Source: Kappaphycus alvarezii (taxonomy: Eukaryota; Rhodophyta; Florideophyceae; Gigartinales; Solieriaceae). From it: DNA of 64,000 bases. The notes under the pieces were generated by a model that searched no databases, had not been told where the DNA came from, and saw only the letters and a program-made list of their open reading frames with translations. This document shows, piece after piece, positions 56,106-64,000 of this stretch; the first letter of the stretch is position 1, and each line of letters starts with the position of its first letter. Made by a program: the position numbers and the translations under genes. The stretch is taken from contig NADL03000015.1 of NCBI GenBank assembly GCA_002205965.3, positions 124,001 through 188,000 on the forward strand, in the 5' to 3' direction.

Positions 56106-59100
56106 ACGCTACTGAATCAAATGGTGCTAAGGGAGAACGAAAGACAATAAACTCCTATTAAGAATTCTTCTGTGTAGGTATCGGTCTTATCATTGTCTGA
56201 TGAGATCCATAGCTCGATGAGGGAATTGCACTGCAGCTATGTTATCATTGGCTCTTGAAAATATTAGACCCATGCGAACCCGTTTACGATCGAACAGTCT
56301 CAAAAAATGTGATCAAATTTCATTCAAGACAGACATAGTTTGGCGTAATAGACGTAAAATTGCGCCTGAAGATTAGAAGTCGTACCTATCTCTCAAAGTC
56401 ATGAGAGGTATATCGGTTTGAAGCACTCTCATATTCTACCGTTTGCATACCTATGTGCTTTAGTTCTTAGAGGGAAAGTACAATAGTAGGTTGATCAATT
56501 GGTTATGCTGCAAAAATACTGTTAAGGTCGGGTTGATATTAAGTTGCATCCAATTTAAGGGGTTTAAAATTCACTAAAGGGTTTCAATCCGGATTTTACC
56601 ATACTTTGTAGTTATTCCTTTGGTATTTAATACTAACGGCATATGAAGTAAAAACATCTTGAAAATATAGATACGTACTGTACTTGAATTAGTTGATTCA
56701 CATTTAACCACATCCTTAACCTGAAATATTCAGATATCCTTTGAATAAATCGGCATATTAAATTAATTGAATATTAAATTAAGTATTTAGTAGATAAATT
56801 AATATCAAATTAATTTATATCATATATACTCCATATATCTCTTAAAACCATAAAACTATATAAATAGATTTCTTCCTTCGAAAATTTTCTTAAACGTTGA
56901 GGTTGAAAATGTTGAGCAGTAATCGCGTAAAAATTTCGAGCTGGTCACATAAGTAAGTAACGTTTTGGCTACGTTCTACCTCTAAACACAAGGAGAGGAA
57001 TTTATTGGAACTTTTAATATCAAAGGGTCATTTTAATAGCTTAAGTCCCCCAATAAAAGAAAGTTTTATTTCTTTTAGGATTTATAAGTAGGGTGTGAAA
57101 ACATGATTAGAAGTCATATGGATCAAAGGATCCAATTTATACTTATAATAGCCTTTAAAATCATGAAGTCACCAACTGAACTGTCTTACCGTTTAAAAAT
57201 AAATATTCTCATTTTTTTAATCCTGTTGGAGGTTTGGTCATCGCACTAGTGGAATAAAATTTATCTTCATCCAAGGATAAGTATAAATAATATAATTTAT
57301 TTTCAAATTAGACATTTTTCCTATACATATGTGAAAAATTTGAAATTTTTGAGATTTATTTAACAGTATAGCTTATCTTGACATCAGGAATAATTTAGGC
57401 CAGATCAAAACAATTAATGCACTTTGAGTAAATAAAAATTGGTGTTCAAATTTCATTGCAGTCTTGATGCTTTCACAATGAATGTGTTTGATTCCTTGAA
57501 AATATTTATACCTCTCAACCAACTAAGGAGTCACCTTTTTGTTTTTATTGCCAGAATTGGAAATTATTGAAGATCGGCAAAGAAATTTAAATGTATTATT
57601 TTTGTAAGCTATTTTTAGAAATGAGCTAATATTTTTTCCATTGAAATACTTTGCCTTTAGTCAGAATTTGAATGTTATGTATTTTTCGTGGCGAAAAAAT
57701 CACAGAAAAATTAATTTCTAGAAATAATCATTATTAAGACTTAAGAATTCTGAAATTTTCATTTTCAGAAATATATCCTCCGTTTCGAGAAAATATTCTC
57801 AATTTTCCGATGATTCGAAATTTATAACAACTATTTTCTTAAAAAAAATTGAAATAAGAAAATTACTGATTTTTCTGAAGTTTATCGCCTGGTGTACAAA
57901 TCAATAGTACGTTTTACATTATTGGGCTTACCCACAAGGATTTTGATATATTAGATCGAGAGTATACAGAATGCGGCATATTTTAGGATGTAGAATTCAC
58001 TAGAAATATAGCTTCAGTAAATTTCTAACCCGTTCAATGGTTTTATTAAATAATATATGCTTCCGTAAATTCCGCATCGGATTCTTATTATGGTATAGTA
58101 AATAATAGCAATAATTATTGAGTTTACAGTCAATTACCCTGTTACTGGGACAATGAGGTCTAAAAAAGTTCAAAGCAGCCTTATCTCTCTAAATATTTAA
58201 AATTAAGACGATAAGAATATATTAGTTTTGTATTTTTACATGTGAAGGAACGAAGTAGAAAATGTTTGACACTACATCTAAAAGTTGAAGTCCTTAAATA
58301 AATGGGATCATTAATATTGCATCGCAAATAAAAACGCCTTTATTCAAAATTTTATTCTTATTGAAGCAATTGAAACAGAAATGTCAGCAGTTGACGCAAA
58401 AAAATATTTTTCCATTTACAAGAGGTATATATATCAAACGCGGGGTGATATTTTTACCCTCCGCCAATTTCTTCAAGTGAATGTAGTGATTCTTGAGGAT
58501 GAATTCTTCAATCTTAAGTTGATTTTGTAAAATCTGCCCATGCGAAAAGAGGCGAGTAAACTTCCGTTGATCATGAAAGAATTATTTTTGTTTACAGTTT
58601 ATGTAATTTAGCATAGTGCTACGATTCTATTGATTTACAAAAATGGGTACTTCTTGCAACTAGATCAACTGGTTTAAAGTTACAAAAAAAATTAGCTAAA
58701 AATTCACCTTCAGTAATTTTAATTGGTTTCTGAACCTTTTTAAAACTCCACTATGCCTTTTTATGAATAAAATTTTGAAATTTAAATAAGCAGAGGAGTC
58801 CAAACTTGTTTGATGAGGAGACTAAAACATTTGGTGTGTATCTCCCCATCTAAGAGTTCTTTGCACCAACGCACAGTAAGTTAATATATGGAATGATTAT
58901 GATTGAATTTTTGTAAGAATAAGTTTATTGGATGGTACGAAAATACATCATATCTACACACTGCTAAAAACAGCACTAACTGGAAATCTAAAAGTGAATA
59001 AAATCAATGGAAAAAGAAACTTAGTTTCCTCAATGAGTTAATATTGAGTTTATATATACAATATGGACAGTTGTCCCTTCTAAATTATCTCCCAACCTCA

Positions 59101-59463
59101 GTTGATATTGACCTTAGAACATTTTTCTATTCAATCTCAAGCATGTACAACTTCATCACATCGAGGTGAGGTTAAATATATGGATTGAACCTAGTTTCGT
59201 TAATATAAAACAATCGGATCACTGTCCACCCCACTCAACTTTTGGCTGACATTGGAAAATGAAGAAATATTAATTGATTATTTGCAGACATAAAAATAAA
59301 CACCTTTGAAATAATAATGAGCACGAACGACGAAAGTATATAGAAATAAAGGTACAAATTAAACTACATTATGATTGATGAAATGTTCTCAATAACCACT
59401 GTCATCCAATTTACAGTATTTTTTGTCTCAATGGGGCCCACTTTTCAGAAAATATCTTCCTGC
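56106..59463. other. Extremely AT-rich gene-free stretch
   Basis: No frame of interest on either strand and no organised repeats seen. This is the most AT-rich part of the window. Confidence 0.55.
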
Positions 59464-59595
59464 TATAAAAGGAATAAATAAGGCAGGAATAAACGCAAAA
59501 ATATAGGGGAGTTAACAGAGAAAACCATGTCCTCTCACGCTTCTGCTTCTTCGGGTATTCTACTTCGTGAAGTAGATGATTATTCTACTTCGTGA
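59464..59595 (+). promoter_or_regulatory. TATA box and short ORF interrupted by a 25-bp duplication
   Basis: TATAAAAGG at 59464-59472 lies 55 bp before AAACCATGTCC (ATG at 59527). The frame reads MSSHASASSGILLREVDDYS and stops at 59593-59595. The stop lies in the second copy of a 25-bp tandem duplication, so the ancestral frame was different. It looks like the orphaned 5' end of a gene or element. Confidence 0.3.
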
Positions 59596-59605
59596 AGTAG
59601 ATGAA
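59556..59605. repeat. 25-bp tandem duplication with internal hairpin
   Basis: TATTCTACTTCGTGAAGTAG ATGAT at 59556-59580 is repeated at 59581-59605 with a final T-to-A change. CTACTTC/GAAGTAG inside each unit forms a stem. Confidence 0.95.
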
Positions 59606-60758
59606 AATTAGTTAACGCTTCCTCCTCTCTTCTCTTAGAAAGAAAAAATACCCTGTGCTCTCTTTTGTATCGAAGATAGCCTAAAGAAATCCCAAAATTG
59701 TTAGAGAACATTAGAGAAAATAGAATTAATGTCTGAGATCCAGGATTAACGGGTTCATTCATTCATACATCTGTGAATATGTAGCCTTCATTTTGAAATT
59801 ATTTCGTTACATCGATCTCTCTCCTAGAAATTCATAGATCGATTAAAGAGGCGAAATGGTTTTCAATGCTTCGATATTAAAGTCGTGAGAAGCCTAAAGA
59901 CTTTTCTATTTCGCGATGAGATGCCTTTCGGACAGCCTGAACCTCAGAAAAAAGCGTATTTATTATTATTTGGATCGCAAAGATATCCCTGTGCATAAAA
60001 TAACCGCATACTAGATAATTTATCTAATAATAACAAGTGAAAGTTGAAAATTGAGTATTTAACGACGAAATTGTTTTAATCATAAAAAAGGAATTCAAAT
60101 GGATTACCGAAATCAAAGTGGAACTATTTTGATTGCGATATTCGATTTGACAGGCGATGAATAAAGTAATCCTTGGTAATAGCCACATTATTTCATTACA
60201 AACCTGATGATGAGGTAGTTTCATACCACATAAATGGTATGTTAAGGTGGAGGAAACTGCTCGGCAACTATGGCAAGTGAAGGTATCTTGCCAGGTATTT
60301 GTAAATTTCCCTCTCTGACCACATGTCGGCCACTTTCATCCATATAGCCCGTTTCCACTGTATATAGGTATACTGCAACCACTGTGTTCTAGCTGCACCG
60401 ATCTCTTCGATATACTTGTCGACAGTACTGCCACTATCGCCCCCGAAGCACTTTGGACGAACCAAAATGGCGCCTAAAGATGGCGTTGCCTTTTAAACGG
60501 CGCTCTAAGGCGGCGCTACATGGTTTTCGTCAAGATCGCCCGTACGCGGTGCATCTCGTCACCGTCGCATCCCTTACTAGGTTCGTAATGGCAAGCGAAG
60601 GATCCTGTTTTTTACAAGTCGTGAGATTCCTGTTCTGCAGGTTCAAAATAAGTTATTTTAGGTGGAATTTCCTGGCTCTTCCCTGCTCTGTTTTACTTGC
60701 CCTTCCCAAGATATAAAGTCACCAAGACTAACAAGTCTGCAGTGAACCCCCCGTGTCT
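59606..60758. other. Region upstream of the second copia element
   Basis: No clear gene. Composition becomes GC-richer from about 60.2 kb. The frames at 60268-60465 (-) and 60453-60716 (+) overlap and are unrecognised. A 5' LTR for the copia element might lie here, but I could not match it to sequence after 62983. Confidence 0.35.
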
Positions 60759-62983
60759 ATGGAAACCCTCCCCCACCTCAACAATTGTAATAGCAAGCAT
60801 TTCCTATTCTCTACGGATGCTGATCCTATTATGTTCAACCCCGAGGATTTCTATGGGCATGCGTCAGCTTTACACGCGGGTGAGACTATTAGGAGCACGT
60901 GGATTGCTAGGAATTTGTCTGTACAGGGTCTATACATAACTTACCTTGCTGGTGATGCAGTGTATGTGTATGCACTAATTAAGGACGAGTACTTTTTATT
61001 TTGACCAGACCATAGCTACTCTAGGTCAACAATATAACACTCATCAACTCCCTACTATATCAAATGCATCAACTGAGGATTGTGCCTTTCTCCTGAACTC
61101 CTGGTGTGACTGCAGAGAACTCAGCGAACAATACTCATGCACTTTTTGCTTAACACATCTTTTTTGTACTTCTGGGTTCAAGTAGCCGCTAAGCATTCGG
61201 TGATTGAGGGATGGTTGCTAGTCTAGGAAAGCTGCCGAATTCCTTGGAGAACGACTATTATTGTACCACTACTTCGGCGAGTGGATGTAAGATTACTGTG
61301 CAAGCTTACAACCAATTGCCCAAATCCCAAATGGAACATGTGTCCATGTGTCCTCACTTCAGGAAATAGCATCTTCCCCATGCACGCTGCGTGGTGGGCT
61401 TCATGATCAACGGACTCAAGCACAACCGGGACACGGCCCCGATTGGCACGCAAATGTGTTCCAACAAACCAGTCGACATGAAGCAATTCGTCCAAAAATT
61501 CAACGAGTTACAGGCCTTTTCCAACCTGGGCGCGGCCTTATCATCATATTCGGCACAACCAGGCACCAAAATTGACGCCACTTTCGCCAAGTTGTTAAAA
61601 TAAGAACGAGCCCTTAGCTCCAGCCCAAATGCAACCCGGAGAAAATTCACGCCTAGCGAGCAGCACCTTGCATTAGACTTCGCCAAATCAAGCCACAAAG
61701 ACGAGCAATACCATGACCCGGATCACCCGAAACTGAAAAAAGGGAAACCCGCGGCCCAAAACGCTCAAGTGAGTATCGAAGATATTGCTAAAGAAGCCAA
61801 CAAATTTTCAACGACTGCAGTAAGCCTGATCAAGATAGAGCCAACTCGGACAATTCGTATATTCTCGACTCAGGAACAAACCTTACTCTCCTTACCAACC
61901 CCACAACGTCCGTGCCCACTCTCCTCACCCCTATTTCCCCCCTCATCAACGGACTCCACCACCTGCTGTACGCAATTTGACACAACATCACCCAACTGAT
62001 CCCCATAGCGGTGAGTATGGATGAATCCTTACCAGTTTGAACGTCTAAAAAACTCATCGCCGAACTATTTACTATACTGCAATCCAACCACAACATCATC
62101 GACCTCGGCCATCCAACCACGTATCTAAAATGGGAAGCCCACAAAAACCCAAACGGCGACATCTATATAAACCAAACTCACGTTTTCTTAGCCCTATTAC
62201 AAGAAAAACGGCTCAAAACAGCCGCACTCGCCCAAAAAAGCTTCCAGAAAACAACAACTTGCACGAAACAGCTCAAGCATCCCCACTCAACAAAGACCAC
62301 AAGAAGAACTACAAACAAGATCTGTGAGATCTCAGATACAACACTGAAAGCACATGTCCCGTCCTTCAACACGCCGACAAACACCTCGCAGATTCAATGC
62401 ACAGCGAGACCACCCATCACCACAAACTCCTCAAGTAATTGATTCAATACATCGAAGGCACTTCCACCTTGGCATTACGTATCGACGCGGTACCAGCAAC
62501 GAAGCCCGAGGCCATCCAATTGTGTCATATAGCGACTAGGACTTCGCGAACTGCTACGACAGACATTCCAGAACCGGCATTATCGATACCGCCTTTAGAT
62601 CACCAATCAGCTGGCCTAGTGCCAAAAAAATTGTGGTCTCCACTCAACTTGTGAGGCTGAATACATATCCAGTTCCGACGCCTTCAAAGAGAAAGCTTGG
62701 CTCGGAAGAGTCATCCAAGACTGTAGTATTCTCTCTCACTCCGCGAAAATCCTGTTAAGTATTAAAAATCCTGTATTAAGTTTCAATCAGCCGCTCTCAA
62801 CAAAAAATGCAAGCTTATCGAAATACTTTTCACCACCTCTGCGACCACGTAAAAAGTAAAAACGTCACAATCCATCACGCAAAATCAGCACAAAAAAAAG
62901 CGGACATACTCACGAAAAACCGTGGAAAGATCAACCGCTTCAGTTCCGTTATGGCTGAAGGGACCAATGAACTGTATAACTAA
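60759..62983 (+). pseudogene. Second Ty1/copia lineage, internally deleted
   Basis: The gag-like start METLPHLNNCNSKHFLFSTD (ATG 60759), then GHASALHAGETIRSTWIARN, breaks at 61004 and resumes in other frames (KQFVQKFNELQAF, 61391-61603). The protease site reads YILDSGTNLTLLTN, with DSG at 61867-61875. Soon after, near 62101, comes DLGHPTTYLKWEAHKNPNGD (continuing IYINQ), the C-terminal end of copia RT, so integrase and the RT palm have been deleted. RNase H follows: D-stop-D-FANCYDRHSRTGII (amber at 62537-62539), CEAEYISSSDAFKEKAWLGR (62650-62710) and VTIHHAKSAQKKADILTKN, with TAA at 62981-62983. Sequence differs clearly from the 20-25 kb element, so this is another lineage. Flanking LTRs not found. 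Confidence 0.85.
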
Positions 62984-63690
62984 TGTACGGTGCATCCTTT
63001 AGTGTGGAATATTGAACTTACTCTAAAAAATAGTCATAAAAAGTACCAGAAGCTCATAAAAATCACCTTTTAGCAACTGCTAATAACACAACCCCGCCCT
63101 CAAACTGCACCCCGGGTGCAGTATAGGTTGAGTTCGATCAAGTCACCCAAGGATTCGGTCAACCCCTGAAACCCCCTCCAGACAGCAGCACACTCAGTAA
63201 CACTTACCACCTGCTCTCTTTTAGGCTCTCTCGAAACCAACGCAGACATTTGTCCCACTTTACCCCTCGCAAGAACCCCCATCTCCTCCCGCGCGCAGTT
63301 TTCGCCTCGAATCTAGGTGTTAATTCGGGTCAGACAAATCCTCCGGCACTGATCCATCCACTGAGCATACAGAGGCAAATAAATAGGACAGTACCATCAT
63401 CTCAAAATACTTCCTTGGACCAGCTGGATAACACATGCTAAACAAAAGGCGGTTACGGCAAAGCTGAAAGGCAGATCTAGGCAGAGATCCAGTGCGAGGG
63501 AAACCGAGTTTAGAGGTCTCGGACGTGGTTAAGGAGATAGAGAGTGAAACAAGACACCGCATTCACTGCCCGCAAGAATATATCCATGAATCATTGGTTA
63601 CGACGACAAGATGGCGGTCATGCCGTGAACTCTCGGATAGAACGGCATAAAGGTCCGGGGGGGGGTATAAGGTCAGAAGATATGTGTTTT
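62984..63690. other. Region between copia and gypsy fragments
   Basis: A near-palindrome CTGCACCCCGGGTGCAG lies at 63104-63120. Frames at 63250-63441 (+) and 63320-63562 (-) overlap and show no motif; the minus one may be an eroded extension of the gypsy element whose RT lies at 63.7-64.0 kb. A (G)9 run lies near 63658. Confidence 0.4.
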
Positions 63691-63699
63691 CTGCTGGTG

Positions 63700-64000
63700 A
63701 AGAAAGCTAGAAAAATATGTTGAGTTGGTAGCTGCGAGGACTCTATTGATGGAACCAATCTTTTTCTCTTCTACGAGGACTCTACGCTTTCCTACAAAGT
63801 GACCTAACAGCTTTACGTTTGGAATAGAAAATGTAAATTACGTAATCTTAAGCTAAAGTCCTACTTCCGTGACTGACTTGAGAACGACAATTAGATAATG
63901 AGTATGCTTCTATCGAGTTAGAGAAAACAAAGAAATCATCTAGATAGACTCGAGTGAAGGGAATGTATTTGCAGATGTAATCAATCATGCGCTGGAATTT
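63700..64000 (-). pseudogene. Ty3/gypsy reverse transcriptase fragment, cut by the window edge
   Basis: Minus-strand reading from the edge gives KFQRMIDYICKYIPFTRVYL then DDFFVFSNSIEA, with the catalytic YLDD encoded at 63946-63935. The thumb region VKLLGHFVGKRRVLVEEKKI then GSINRVLAATN follows near 63820-63735. FQRMxD...VYLDD-FVFS and LGH-V are standard gypsy RT blocks. A frame change lies between the palm and thumb. It was missed by ATG-based calling because the frame has no start codon. The rest of the element continues beyond 64000. Confidence 0.88.

Noticed and set aside
1-64000. CRISPR array, operons or bacterial mobile elements
   Set aside because: No regularly spaced direct repeats, no Shine-Dalgarno-led gene chains, and all mobile elements are eukaryotic types.

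Overview
This window is nuclear DNA from a eukaryote. It carries LTR retrotransposons, a non-LTR retrotransposon family, DNA transposons and one multidomain Ca2+/kinase gene, and it has no operons or bacterial signals. The transposon mix (PIF/Harbinger-type DDE transposases resembling those I know from oomycetes and algae, and LINEs with a C-terminal restriction-like endonuclease) and a CBL-CIPK-like kinase suggest an alga or related protist. A red alga is only a low-confidence guess. No rRNA or tRNA gene is visible.

Layout. 0-1.5 kb: a GC-rich unique region with a probable minus-strand nuclear-protein gene. 1.6-2.6 kb: clusters of a TACAGTAC/GTACTGTA motif. 3.8-4.7 kb: a LINE 3' fragment. 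5.5-6.6 and 8.5-9.0 kb: two relics of one DDE transposase family, flanking a 1.2 kb long-inverted-repeat element (7.2-8.4 kb) and followed by a 450 bp MITE (9.3-9.8 kb). 9.8-20 kb: mostly AT-rich decayed DNA. 20.0-24.9 kb: a complete but coding-dead Ty1/copia element with 315/314 bp LTRs and a 5 bp target duplication. 25-31 kb: AT-rich decayed DNA with a Tc1-like scrap. 31.2-33.1 kb: an internally deleted Ty3/gypsy pol. 34.5-38.3 kb: two LINE copies arranged 3'-to-5' in tandem. 40.6-44.0 kb (minus): the kinase gene. 48.7-50.3 kb: a Tc1/mariner element. 50.6-50.9 kb: another LINE 3' end. 51-60.7 kb: very AT-rich and almost featureless, except for a second copy of the 7.2-8.4 kb repeat family at 55.4-56.1 kb. 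60.8-63.0 kb: a second, internally deleted copia lineage. 63.7-64.0 kb (minus): a gypsy reverse transcriptase running off the edge.

The most interesting locus is the minus-strand gene at about 43.96-40.64 kb. It has an N-myristoylation-type start, four EF-hand loops in two pairs, a Ser/Thr kinase domain with HRD and DFG motifs, and a C-terminal segment resembling a KA1/PPI-type module. Plant CBL (sensor) and CIPK (kinase) are separate proteins; here both halves appear to lie in one gene. The reading frame is broken repeatedly, mostly by what look like single-base losses, with no in-frame stop substitutions inside the domains. Consensus sequencing error is therefore as likely as pseudogenisation.

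Almost nothing here works as a pathway. The element families have invaded each other's neighbourhoods, and the GC-rich segments (0-5, 31-51 kb) hold both the likely host genes and nearly all the TACAGTAC clusters.
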